Below the pieces are notes generated by a model, which worked only from the letters and a program-made list of their open reading frames with translations, was not told the DNA's origin and did no database searches. A stretch of 64,000 bases of DNA from Lachnoclostridium sp. UBA1308 (lineage in GTDB: Bacteria; Bacillota; Clostridia; Lachnospirales; Lachnospiraceae), in contig DBTU01000019.1 of the NCBI GenBank assembly GCA_002307215.1, positions 1 to 64,000 of the forward strand, in the 5' to 3' direction. This document shows positions 25,714-34,444 of the stretch, piece after piece; positions within the stretch are counted from its first letter, which is position 1, and each line of letters begins with the position of its first letter. A program made the translations under genes and the position numbers.

Positions 25714-26478
25714 TCATTTTTCTGCGATTAAGCTTGCGATTATTTTACTTTTATCTCTCAAATCAGATAAAATCTCTTTCGTATCATAATCACTGAAGGA
25801 TTTTGGTGAAGAAACTCCCAGTGCATATTTAATCGGCTCATAGCCTATTATTATCGGTACTGCTATATTATGCATTCCAACGATGTATTCCGAATTACTT
25901 TTTGAAAATCCCTGATATACAGATTCTTCCACTTCTTTTCTTAATACTTCCTGATCGCAGATTGTACATGCCGTAAATTTCTCCAGCGAAGTCTTATAAA
26001 ATGCTTCCCTTACATCCACTTCTGCATAGCCCAGAAGGATTTTGCCCAGCCCGATGCAGTGAAGCGGTGTTTTTGCTCCTATTTTATGAAGGTTTCCGTT
26101 GTTCTTCGTTTCCACTTCGGCGCATATAAAGATTACTTCGAAATCTTTTCTCATACCAAGATATACATTTACATGATGCTTATTTCTGATTTCTTGTAGG
26201 CACTCGGAGACTCTGAAATCAATATTATGTGAGCTTCTGTACTTTCCAAACAACTCCAGCGAAGCGCTACCGATCCGATACTTATTATTATCATAATTCT
26301 GTGTGACAAAACCGCAGCATTCGAAGGTCTGTAGTATATTATGAACACTGCTCTTAATGATACCACTCATCTCCGCCAGTTCCGTAACACCAAGCTCTTT
26401 ATGATCTTCATCAAAATAATCCAATAATTTCAATGCCTTATATAATGATTTCACCTTCGGCTCATGTTGTTTACTCAC
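25714..26478 (-). CDS. IclR-family transcriptional regulator
   Basis: A 254-residue regulator. The N-terminal winged helix spans residues 10-70 (LKLLDYFDEDHKELGVTELAEMSG, then SSVHNILQTFECCGFV). The rest is an IclR effector domain (TPLHCIGLGKILLGY, SEYIVGMHNIAVPI). I prefer the GTG start at 26478, which has AGGGGAA five bases upstream; an ATG at 26541 would add 21 residues with no ribosome site. It lies upstream of the hyu operon on the same strand, separated by its own terminator and a repeat. IclR proteins often control amide and hydantoin catabolism, so it is the likely regulator of hyuBA. Confidence 0.88.
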   Translation of the reverse strand: MSKQHEPKVKSLYKALKLLDYFDEDHKELGVTELAEMSGIIKSSVHNILQTFECCGFVTQNYDNNKYRIGSASLELFGKYRSSHNIDFRVSECLQEIRNKHHVNVYLGMRKDFEVIFICAEVETKNNGNLHKIGAKTPLHCIGLGKILLGYAEVDVREAFYKTSLEKFTACTICDQEVLRKEVEESVYQGFSKSNSEYIVGMHNIAVPIIIGYEPIKYALGVSSPKSFSDYDTKEILSDLRDKSKIIASLIAEK

Positions 26479-26567
26479 TGCGTATTCCCCTTTAAAAGAC
26501 AGCATTTTATTTCCGTTTTTTATCTTACCACACATCCCCACATTTATCCACTTGAAATTCTAATCTA

Positions 26568-26655
26568 GTTACAGTTTAGCCTTCAAAGAGATGCAGACAG
26601 ACTGGGAAAAAAGATTTCCAGTCTCATCACTACCCATATCAGGCTTAACTGTAAC
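26568..26655. repeat. palindromic repeat with GTTACAGTT-type ends, copy 2
   Basis: Ends GTTACAGTTTAGCCT (26568-26582) and AGGCTTAACTGTAAC (26641-26655), inverted with one mismatch. The inside opens CTTCAAAGAGATG and GACTGGGAAAAAA like the copy at 11332, and can form an inner stem GACTGG/CCAGTC (26600-26623). It sits between the divergent IclR gene and the small gene at 26756. Confidence 0.75.
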
Positions 26656-26755
26656 CTATTCTACTCGCATATGATGCTTCCTGTTTGATTATTTGACACT
26701 CTCGTGCTACACTGTTAATCATAAAATCGCTAATTCCTTTAAAGGAGGATATTTA

Positions 26756-26902
26756 ATGAACACACCCTTAATCATAATTATGTTTGTATTAGCCTCTCTC
26801 TTTTCTGTTGTATCCTCAGCCGGCGTTGTAATACTTATTACCTATATCCAGAGAAAAAGAAAGAGAAAGAGAAGCTCAACACAGGATAGTGATAACCCTT
26901 GA
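26756..26902 (+). CDS. small single-span membrane protein, unknown
   Basis: 48 residues, MNTPLIIIMFVLASLFSVVS..., one hydrophobic helix (about residues 4-30) followed by a very basic tail QRKRKRKR and a polar end. AAAGGAGG eight bases before the ATG makes it a credible gene in spite of its length. The tail should stay in the cytoplasm by the positive-inside rule. Function unknown; it may belong with the gene at 27028. Confidence 0.6.
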   Translation: MNTPLIIIMFVLASLFSVVSSAGVVILITYIQRKRKRKRSSTQDSDNP

Positions 26903-27027
26903 TCTGTTTGTGAGTTTATTGTGAAATATATTCACCACGTATCAAGCATGGTACAAAATGTCCGATATAGATAATAACAGCCTATTACAATTATGATCCA
27001 TATCTTTATCCAAAGGGAGGAATATTG

Positions 27028-27360
27028 ATGTCATATTTTGGTTTATCATCCGCTGATTCCGTATCATCACTCTTTGATACCTCGTCGAGCACTTACAGTC
27101 TGTTGAAAGCGACTGCCGATTATTCATCTTACAAAACACTAAACAGTGTAGCCCATTCCTTAAAGGCCGGTATCTCCTCCGCCTCCTCTGATGAATCCAA
27201 GGCAGAGCTTCAGGATCGTTTAGATGCCATCATGGAAACACTAGAAAAAAACGCTCCTGCCAAGGCCACAAGTCAGACCTTATCCGAACAGGCTAAGGAA
27301 CAGGCTGATTCCATATTATCTAGCCTTGGACTTGGAACAACGATCAACACAACTGCATAG
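27028..27360 (+). CDS. small Ser/Ala-rich protein, unknown
   Basis: 110 residues, no signal peptide or membrane helix. The N-terminal third is Ser-rich (SLFDTSSSTYSLLKATADYSS). The rest is predicted helical, with ELQDRLDAIMETLEKNA and EQAKEQADSILSSLG. The ATG at 27028 follows AAAGGGAGG; a TTG directly before it is possible. It converges on the ABC gene with only 12 bases between the two stops and no terminator visible between them. I do not recognise a domain; similar N-termini occur in unannotated Lachnospiraceae proteins. Confidence 0.6.
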   Translation: MSYFGLSSADSVSSLFDTSSSTYSLLKATADYSSYKTLNSVAHSLKAGISSASSDESKAELQDRLDAIMETLEKNAPAKATSQTLSEQAKEQADSILSSLGLGTTINTTA

Positions 27361-27372
27361 ATATGATCAGCC

Positions 27373-29736
27373 TTATTCCGATCTCAGTGCTTCGATCGGA
27401 TCCTTCTTGGCAGCCAACTTTGCAGGAATGGAGCCTCCAAGCAAGGTAAGTAAAAGACTTATAATTACAAGAGCAATTGCATGTAGTGGATTCAGCTGCG
27501 CAACATTTGACAGTTCCGTCATTTTATACAAGATACTGTTGATTGGAAAGGTCAGCGCAAATGCAATACTGACTCCCAGTACTCCTGAGCACATTCCCAC
27601 GATGAAGGTTTCTGCATTGAATACACGTGATATATCCTTCTTTCTGGCACCTAGTGCACGTAATACGCCGATTTCCTTTGTTCTCTCCAGAACTGATATC
27701 CATGTAATGATCCCAATCATAATCAACGAAACTACAAGCGAGATTGCTGCAAATGCAATTAAGACTAAAGTTATCGCATCCATGATACTTTTTGACAGGT
27801 TGGTTACAATTGCTGCCATATCCGTATATTCAACACTATTTTTTTCATCCAGTCCCACATTCCATTGATCCAAATAATCAGTAATTTCACTCTTGGAATC
27901 ATAGTCAAGCGGGAAAAGTTCGATTGATGTCGGAATCAGAGATGCTCCCAGTGAATCCAATACTTCTTCCCTCGTCTGGGACTGGGTATAATTTCCGGCT
28001 CCCATACCATTGCCACCTCCCATATATCCGGAAGTAGTTGAACTGTTTTCCGAGAGCGCCTCTCCTGTAAGAATGTTGTAATCTGCGCCCTTCTGAGCCT
28101 TAACAATCTCCGAATTCATTGCATCCTGAATGAACCGTTGCGCGAGGTTGTCCGAATATGCTAACCCGGAGGAAAGCGCGGATACATTAGCCTCATCTTT
28201 AATTCTAATTATTCCGCTGATTTTCAATGTTATTGCGTTACTATTGTCATACAAATCACTTAGATCGGAAGGATCTCCGTTAATCGCATATAGATCACCG
28301 GATTTCGCATAAAAATCATTATTTAATATTAATTTATACTCTTTTCCTACTACCCCGGTAAAGTCAATACTCTTCTGCTTATAATCAAACCCAAGAGCTT
28401 CCAATGCAGTGGTATTCATCCGGTTCTGCTCATCCAGGATCAGAACGATATCCTCCTCACTCTGAGGAAATTGGCCGGAAAGCAAATCATAATACTCCTC
28501 CAAATATGCCGAGGACTTGTCCGAGGATTTCGTCGGAAATGCTGTAAATCCAATATCCGCAAGGTTTACTCTTATTGCTTTTCCATCCGACATTTTCAAT
28601 ATATTCATATTAACACTTCTTATATAGGAACTTCCGTCCAAAAGCGATTGATCAATCTTCGACAGATAGTCCACATATTCCTGTGTCAATATATTGGTAT
28701 GAATGATCGTATTTTCACTTGAGTCATATGGATAAACCTCCTGTACGTTAGGAAATTCTGTTTCTTCTTTATCATCAGAACGATTAGACATCTGTGCCAT
28801 ATCCATACTCATCGCCGTCTGACTGATTGTAATCGGAAAGTTAGATAGGGAGCCTGTTTCAAAGGATTTTATCTGCTTATCGAAGCCATTTGAAAGGGAC
28901 AAGATGATAGCAATTCCTATGATACCGATACTGGAAGCAAATGAGGTTAATGCCGTTCTTCCTTTTTTTGTTAAAATATTCTTGCCTGACAGTTTTAAAG
29001 CAGTAAGAAAACTCATACTGGTTTTCTTAAGCTTATAATCCGATTTCAATTTCTGCTCCACGAGCGGATTACTGTCACTAATTACTTCTCCATCCTTAAA
29101 ACGAATAATTCGGTCTGCATATTTTTCAGCAATTTCCGGATTATGGGTAACCATGACAACCAATTTATCCTTGGCGATTTCGCGAATCAATTCCATGATT
29201 TGTTCGCTTGTCTGCGTATCAAGTGCACCGGTGGGCTCATCTGCCAGAATAATATCCGGATTGTTGGCTAATGCTCTGGCGATTGCCACTCTCTGCATCT
29301 GCCCACCTGAAAGCTGGTTCGGCTTCTTATGAATATGGTCCTTTAATCCCACCCGATCCAGTACATCGATAGCCTTTTTTCGTCTTTCACGATGAGAAAC
29401 ACCGCTTAAGGTCATTCCCATTTCCACATTATCGATAATTCCCAGATGCGGTATTAAATTATAATTCTGAAAGATAAATCCTACACTGTTATTCCGGTAG
29501 GCATCCCAATCCCTACCCTTATATTTTTTGGTAGAAGCTCCGTTAATAATCAATTCACCGCTGTCATATTGATCCAAACCACCGATTACATTTAAAAATG
29601 TAGTCTTGCCCGAACCACTTTGTCCTAGAATCGCGACGAATTCACTTTCTCCAAAGCTCAGTGATACTTTGTTAAGTGCAACCTGCGTAAATTCACCGGT
29701 CGTATAACTTTTCATAATCTCTTTTAACTGTAACAT
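27373..29736 (-). CDS. MacB-like ABC transporter, fused ATPase and FtsX-type permease
   Basis: A 787-residue fusion. Residues 1-225 form the ATPase (Walker A GQSGSGKTT, signature LSGGQMQRVAIARAL, Walker B IILADEPTGALD, switch VTHNPE). One helix follows near residue 260, then a large extracellular domain (about 290-650), then three C-terminal helices of the FtsX type with ISVLERTKEIGVLRALGARKKDI. Such type VII ABC proteins move lipoproteins or act in resistance to and sensing of antimicrobial peptides. The extracellular part includes a Gly/Met-rich stretch (GYMGGGNGMGAGNY). No MacA-type partner or two-component pair adjoins it. Confidence 0.9.
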   Translation of the reverse strand: MLQLKEIMKSYTTGEFTQVALNKVSLSFGESEFVAILGQSGSGKTTFLNVIGGLDQYDSGELIINGASTKKYKGRDWDAYRNNSVGFIFQNYNLIPHLGIIDNVEMGMTLSGVSHRERRKKAIDVLDRVGLKDHIHKKPNQLSGGQMQRVAIARALANNPDIILADEPTGALDTQTSEQIMELIREIAKDKLVVMVTHNPEIAEKYADRIIRFKDGEVISDSNPLVEQKLKSDYKLKKTSMSFLTALKLSGKNILTKKGRTALTSFASSIGIIGIAIILSLSNGFDKQIKSFETGSLSNFPITISQTAMSMDMAQMSNRSDDKEETEFPNVQEVYPYDSSENTIIHTNILTQEYVDYLSKIDQSLLDGSSYIRSVNMNILKMSDGKAIRVNLADIGFTAFPTKSSDKSSAYLEEYYDLLSGQFPQSEEDIVLILDEQNRMNTTALEALGFDYKQKSIDFTGVVGKEYKLILNNDFYAKSGDLYAINGDPSDLSDLYDNSNAITLKISGIIRIKDEANVSALSSGLAYSDNLAQRFIQDAMNSEIVKAQKGADYNILTGEALSENSSTTSGYMGGGNGMGAGNYTQSQTREEVLDSLGASLIPTSIELFPLDYDSKSEITDYLDQWNVGLDEKNSVEYTDMAAIVTNLSKSIMDAITLVLIAFAAISLVVSLIMIGIITWISVLERTKEIGVLRALGARKKDISRVFNAETFIVGMCSGVLGVSIAFALTFPINSILYKMTELSNVAQLNPLHAIALVIISLLLTLLGGSIPAKLAAKKDPIEALRSE

Positions 29737-29774
29737 TATTCTCCTTTATCCCATATCTCATTATTTTATATTTG

Positions 29775-29870
29775 ATTCGGGTGTCATAAGTCAATTATAA
29801 GGTAAATCAATGAATATATATGTACACGTATTCATTTCACTGCATTTATTTGACTTATGACATCCGAATC
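29775..29870. repeat. 96-bp palindromic element
   Basis: A 21-base left arm (29775-29795, GATTCGGGTGTCATAAGTCA...) is inverted at 29850-29870 with one mismatch. Inside, ATGAATA (29811) faces TATTCAT (29829). The end motif GGGTGTCA recalls the 261-bp element at 25330. It lies between the binding-protein gene and the MacB-like gene; the remainder of the gap shows nothing clear. Confidence 0.7.
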
Positions 29871-29969
29871 ACATTTGTTATTATTGCCAAATCAACGAGG
29901 TCATTATGGGCTATTGCAGAATATTAGTCAATTATAATTGAATGAACAATTCATTAACATTTTATAAAT

Positions 29970-30953
29970 CTATCGCTCCCTTATTACAGAAATTCTTGTA
30001 TCGATATAAGAGGGCCCGGTATCGAAGCCCTGTAAGGCGGCATATGCTTCTGCCATTCCAAGATACCCCATCGAATATGGATTCTGAGCAATAATTACTT
30101 TTATACTGTCCTTATTTAGCAGCTCCATGGTGGCATCGGATTTATCAAAAGCAACTCCGATAATCCGGTTATTATCCGCCATAATTGCATTTCCGACTCC
30201 TATACTTGCTCCCTCATTACTCCCAAATATGGCTACTAACTCAGGATGTTTTTTTATCAAGGCCGTCGCCGCTTCTTCGGATAACTTGGGATCTCCCCCG
30301 GTATAAACCGGATCCAAAACAGTAAATCTTTTATCCGCTTTAATTACATCCATAAAGCCACTGTCACGCTCAATTATCGTTGGATTTTCTTTCAGTACGC
30401 TGACAATTCCAATTGTGCCTTCTTGGAGTCCGGCAAGCTCCAATTCCTCAATCATATTTTCTGCTGCTTTTTTCCCCGCTTCATAATTATTGGTAGCCAA
30501 TGTAATTATTCCTTTTTCATTCGAAGGGGAATTCACATAAATAATTTTTACACCTTTTTCTTTCACCTGTCTAATCGGTTCGGTTAATTCGTCCGCAGAA
30601 AGTACTGATATAAGAATTGCATCTGCACCGCTGTCCACAACTTGATTAAGCAGTTCAATCTGCTGATTGACGTCCTGTATAGCAGGGGCCTCCCAGGTGA
30701 ATGATAATCCTAGCAGCTTCGCCATATCTGAGACGCCTTGATTCATATATTCCCAGAATTGAGGTGCTTTTTCATTTGTAATCAGATATATCTTATAATC
30801 TTTCTTAACCTCCGGCTTCGCCTGCTGATTCTTCCCATAGAAAGCTGTTGATGTGAGTTCAACATCTTTGATACAGCTGTTATACCAGCAATAAAATATG
30901 ATTAAAGCTGTTATAATAACCAGAGTATTGATTATTACCCTCCTTATGCTCAT
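29970..30953 (-). CDS. membrane-anchored sugar-binding protein (LacI/RbsB fold), copy 2
   Basis: A 327-residue protein. One N-terminal helix (about residues 8-25, INTLVIITALIIFYCWY) without a lipobox is followed by a type I periplasmic-binding domain: YLITNEKAPQFWEYMNQGV, DSGADAILISVLSADEL, IGVAFDKSDATMELL and QNPYSMGYLGM. It is a paralogue of the next gene. No ABC ATPase or permease is next to either, so they may serve a distant importer or present ligands to a sensor. The ATG at 30953 is supported by GGAAAGCTG at the same distance as in the paralogue. Confidence 0.8.
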   Translation of the reverse strand: MSIRRVIINTLVIITALIIFYCWYNSCIKDVELTSTAFYGKNQQAKPEVKKDYKIYLITNEKAPQFWEYMNQGVSDMAKLLGLSFTWEAPAIQDVNQQIELLNQVVDSGADAILISVLSADELTEPIRQVKEKGVKIIYVNSPSNEKGIITLATNNYEAGKKAAENMIEELELAGLQEGTIGIVSVLKENPTIIERDSGFMDVIKADKRFTVLDPVYTGGDPKLSEEAATALIKKHPELVAIFGSNEGASIGVGNAIMADNNRIIGVAFDKSDATMELLNKDSIKVIIAQNPYSMGYLGMAEAYAALQGFDTGPSYIDTRISVIRER

Positions 30954-31018
30954 AATCAACCAGCTTTCCTTTCGAATATTCCTTCACAGTTATCAAATCA
31001 TAAATCACTGCTATTATA

Positions 31019-31972
31019 TCATTCATTCTGTAATATCGTGATGCCTGTATTAATATAGGAAGGTCCTGTATCCTTGCCCATCAAGGCTGCGATCGCTTCA
31101 GCCATACCAAGATATCCCATGGTATAGGGGTTCTGGACCATAATTGCCTTTAAACTTCCACTTTTCAGTAATTTCATAATCTCATCTGTTTTATCAAAAC
31201 CAATTCCAATAATCCGGTTATTGTCTGCTTTAATCGCATTACCAACGCCTTCACTGGTTCCTTCATTTGAACCAAGCAGCCCTACCAGATCCTTATTTTC
31301 ACTGATTAAACGGTTTGCAGCTTCCTTTGTGGCCTCCGGTTCTCCATTTGTTAATATGGTATCTAGAAGCGCAAATCTGTTATCCTCCATAATAACCTTG
31401 CGAAACCCGGCATCGCGTAATTGTGTGTTTTGCTTTGAGGCTACGCTAAAGATACCGATTGAGCCTTTTTGTATTCCTTGTTTTTCCAGTTCAGAAAGCA
31501 TGGTCTGACCTGCAATAATGCCTGCATCAAAATTATCCGTTGCCAACGTAGTTATCGCTTCTTCATTAGCGGGAGCATCCACATAGATAATTTTGACTCC
31601 TCTCGCCTTGGCATCTTCGACCGCACTCGATATCCTTTTTGGATCATCCGCTGCAATTAATATTGCTCTGGCTCCATCATCTACAGCTTTATTAATGACC
31701 TCAACCTGCTTCGCCGCTGTTCTTCCCGTGGGGGCAACCGACGTATAATCTATACCAACCGATGTTGCCATATCAGTTGCTCCTTGATTGACATAATCCC
31801 AGTATTGATACTCTTCATTCGTTGTAATCAAATATATCTTCTGATATTTGATAAGTGACATTGCCGTATGTGCTGCATTCTCTTCGTTTCCGTTACCCCG
31901 GTACCATATGGTAAAAAGTAAAAATGCGAATGTAATTACCAAAATATCAATTATTGTTTTCTTGCGTTTCAT
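31019..31972 (-). CDS. membrane-anchored sugar-binding protein (LacI/RbsB fold), copy 1
   Basis: A 317-residue protein built like its neighbour: an N-terminal helix (IIDILVITFAFLLFTIW), then the binding domain with YLITTNEEYQYWDYVNQGATDM, DDGARAILIAADDPKRI, GFDKTDEIMKLL and QNPYTMGYLGMAEA. The two are clearly tandem duplicates. The start at 31972 follows GGGAAGCTG; the frame is open to 32059 without a ribosome site. Ligand unknown; the fold suggests a sugar or autoinducer-2-like molecule. Confidence 0.8.
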   Translation of the reverse strand: MKRKKTIIDILVITFAFLLFTIWYRGNGNEENAAHTAMSLIKYQKIYLITTNEEYQYWDYVNQGATDMATSVGIDYTSVAPTGRTAAKQVEVINKAVDDGARAILIAADDPKRISSAVEDAKARGVKIIYVDAPANEEAITTLATDNFDAGIIAGQTMLSELEKQGIQKGSIGIFSVASKQNTQLRDAGFRKVIMEDNRFALLDTILTNGEPEATKEAANRLISENKDLVGLLGSNEGTSEGVGNAIKADNNRIIGIGFDKTDEIMKLLKSGSLKAIMVQNPYTMGYLGMAEAIAALMGKDTGPSYINTGITILQNE

Positions 31973-32160
31973 TATTAACAGCTTCCCAATAGATGATTGA
32001 TACGATAAGCCCTGTAGGTTCTGGGTATCAATACAAGATACACAACTAATATATTCCATAAAAAGTTAATTTAGGTCTATTACTAGAACCAATAAAAAAA
32101 ACCGCTGTCACTTGCATTTTCAAATGTTGTAAATGGAATCAGTAAAGGGGCGGACAACTT
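31973..32160. other. gap without recognised gene
   Basis: Together with the terminator that follows, this makes a 334-base gap. I see no reading frame with a ribosome site and no convincing promoter. Confidence 0.5.
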
Positions 32161-32219
32161 AAAAACGCTCCTCCTTGTAGATAGTTTTTACAATTAAAAC
32201 TGTCTACAAGGAGGAGCGT
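32161..32219 (-). terminator. strong intrinsic terminator after the WG/MORN protein gene
   Basis: A stem of about 24 bp (ACGCTCCTCCTTGTAGA from 32165, inverted through 32219, with one mismatch) around a short AT loop. On the minus strand it is followed by TTTTTAAG. It lies about 90 bases past the stop at 32307. Confidence 0.8.
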
Positions 32220-32306
32220 ATCACCCCTTAATAGGGATTTTATACGTGTTTCAACTCCGCATCTATGATATCCGCCTAGTATCTAGCATTCCTCAGGCTT
32301 GTCGGA

Positions 32307-34343
32307 TTATTGTTCCTTACCCATATATTTATTATTATCCCAATATCCATCTAATACACTACCATCATGATTGGTAAAAATGCCCTTGCCTGCCCTCTTC
32401 CCATCCGTAAAATTTCCCACATACTGTGTACCGTCTGCCCAGGTATATACTCCTGGTCCATTTGACAGACCATCTTTACTGTCTCCGACATAAGTGTCCC
32501 CATTGTCATAAAAGAAGACGGATTTTCCCGATTTGCTGATTACATAATTGCAACTACCAAGCGTCGCATTAGCAAGTCCATCGGAAAATTCATGCGCAGA
32601 ATCATAAACAGGCTGCAAGATATAGTTACCTGTAATATCAATATAACCCCATTTTCCGTCTTTTTGTACGGCTGACATACCCTCACAAAAAGTCGTACAA
32701 TCCGAATATGAATATGGGATTACCAGACTTCCGCTTGTATCAATAAATCCCCACAAAGTTCCTTCCGCATTCAGGACAGGTGCCCGCCCCGTACCGAATG
32801 TTCCCGCTTTGGAATAAGCAGGCGCTATGACATAGTTGCCTGTCACATCGATATATCCGAATTTTTCTCTACCCTCGGAATCCGCTATACTGACTGCTGC
32901 CAAACCATCATGAAAATCATATGCCATGGTATAGGTTGGTTCAAGGATTACCTTACCGTTATCATCTTCATAACCATATTTCCCGTCCTTCATAAAAGGA
33001 ATCGGCGCATGTACAGTCAGATTCTGACCGGTTACAAGAGTTGCTATCTCCTCAAGTATATAATCATCTTTTACCGCATCGATTTGTATGGCTTTATCTG
33101 CAAGGAAGATCAGACCGTCAGAATAGACATACTTTTTATTAATCAAAGTTACAAAATCTTTTACCGAAATGAATAGTTGTTGATTTCGATATACTATATT
33201 CGATGTGAGTGTCGTAACTTTTCCATTGATGGTAGCCGACTTTTTACCTGACGTTAATAAGATGGTTTTATGACCATAAGTTATCTGATAAGTTTTATTT
33301 TTACTGTCATATTTATACTTACCACCGAAGGCCTTTATGCTATATTCTACAGGCAGAAACGGTACTCCACCCTTCAAAAAAGGTTTCTCCTTCTTGGTCA
33401 TGTTTGAATTAGTTTTACTCAAATAAGCATGGTTGCAGCCGATATACATTGCAACTGCACTATTTAGCTTACTGTAAGCCTCTTTAGAGACCACGCTAAA
33501 TGAGATTACAGCACTCTTACCCTCAAAATTCGCTACTTGTATAGAAGAAGAACCATTTTTTACCCCGGTTATTGTTACATAAGAGATACCGTATTGATCC
33601 TTGCTTAACGCTGTATATGCAATACTACTATTCTGTGTAATCTTATATAGTACTTCATAAGCATGCACTGCATAGGTACCATAAAGATAGATTGTCTGAT
33701 TTTTTTCATTCTTAATCAGAACATTATTGCTGCTTACCTGAAGCCCATCCTCATCGTATGATGCCATATAATCCAAAATGATATTGATTGCATCCTGTCT
33801 GAGATCCCTTTTCAGGCCCGTATTCTTAAGAACAGGTGGAATGTAATCCCACCTCCCCTCAGACGTCTTTGCATTCATAGATTCTACTACTGCCCTGATA
33901 ATTGATACCGTGAAGCTATCATTAATCTTTTGCTCAGCTAGCCTAAGGTATTTTAGTGCTGGGGTAACATCGGAATAATTTTCCATAGCTAAAAGATATC
34001 CGATACAAAATAGCTGGTCGCCACTCAACTTGTCTGTATTAATCTTATCCAACGATTTTTTATATATTAATTGGCAATATTTATTCGCAACAGGATCTCC
34101 CGGGGAATCCCAGGAAATAGCATTGATTACTGCTGCCTTGACATCAATTGGATTGTTTTTATCAGAAAGATACTTTGCAATATTCGCATTGACTTTTTTT
34201 TCTTCATGAGCCTCCGCCACAATCTCGTTGTCCATATATGCCCGATAAAACGAGGTTGAAGTCACCGGTGAATCCGCAGATGCTGTTGTAGGAAAGAGAG
34301 AAAGACCAATAAAAACACATAGAATTATAAGTAGTTTTTTCAT
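32307..34343 (-). CDS. secreted multidomain protein with stalk domain, WG repeats and MORN repeats
   Basis: A 678-residue exported protein with a signal peptide (LLIILCVFIGLSLFPTTASA, cleavage near residue 23). About residues 25-250 are helical and unknown. About 305-420 resemble the copper amine oxidase N-terminal stalk domain, with no enzyme attached (FLKGGVPFLPVEYSIKAFGG, LFISVKDFVTLI). From about 450 to 610 come WG-type repeats (YGYEDDNGKVILEP, FGYIDVTGNYVIAP, WGFIDTSGSLVIPY, WGYIDITGNYILQP). The last 60 residues are three MORN repeats (GDTYVGDSKDGLSNGPGVY, GTQYVGNFTDGKRAGKGIF, GSVLDGYWDNNKYMG). All three modules are binding folds, so a cell-surface interaction role is likely. Confidence 0.8.
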   Translation of the reverse strand: MKKLLIILCVFIGLSLFPTTASADSPVTSTSFYRAYMDNEIVAEAHEEKKVNANIAKYLSDKNNPIDVKAAVINAISWDSPGDPVANKYCQLIYKKSLDKINTDKLSGDQLFCIGYLLAMENYSDVTPALKYLRLAEQKINDSFTVSIIRAVVESMNAKTSEGRWDYIPPVLKNTGLKRDLRQDAINIILDYMASYDEDGLQVSSNNVLIKNEKNQTIYLYGTYAVHAYEVLYKITQNSSIAYTALSKDQYGISYVTITGVKNGSSSIQVANFEGKSAVISFSVVSKEAYSKLNSAVAMYIGCNHAYLSKTNSNMTKKEKPFLKGGVPFLPVEYSIKAFGGKYKYDSKNKTYQITYGHKTILLTSGKKSATINGKVTTLTSNIVYRNQQLFISVKDFVTLINKKYVYSDGLIFLADKAIQIDAVKDDYILEEIATLVTGQNLTVHAPIPFMKDGKYGYEDDNGKVILEPTYTMAYDFHDGLAAVSIADSEGREKFGYIDVTGNYVIAPAYSKAGTFGTGRAPVLNAEGTLWGFIDTSGSLVIPYSYSDCTTFCEGMSAVQKDGKWGYIDITGNYILQPVYDSAHEFSDGLANATLGSCNYVISKSGKSVFFYDNGDTYVGDSKDGLSNGPGVYTWADGTQYVGNFTDGKRAGKGIFTNHDGSVLDGYWDNNKYMGKEQ

Positions 34344-34444
34344 GCAGCCTCCAGCAAAATTATTATAAAGATATTTTAATCATCTTATCATAAATATAAT
34401 TATTTTGCCATATATTTCTTGGCTCCGAATGGCTTTTCAATTCA

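Noticed and set aside
27326..27868. 180-codon plus-strand frame opposite the MacB-like gene.
   Set aside because: Shadow of the FtsX-domain codons; it overlaps the end of the small gene at 27028 and has no ribosome site.
32161..32219. The long hairpin as another mobile palindrome.
   Set aside because: It is followed by T5 on the minus strand and lies after a stop codon, so a terminator explains it.
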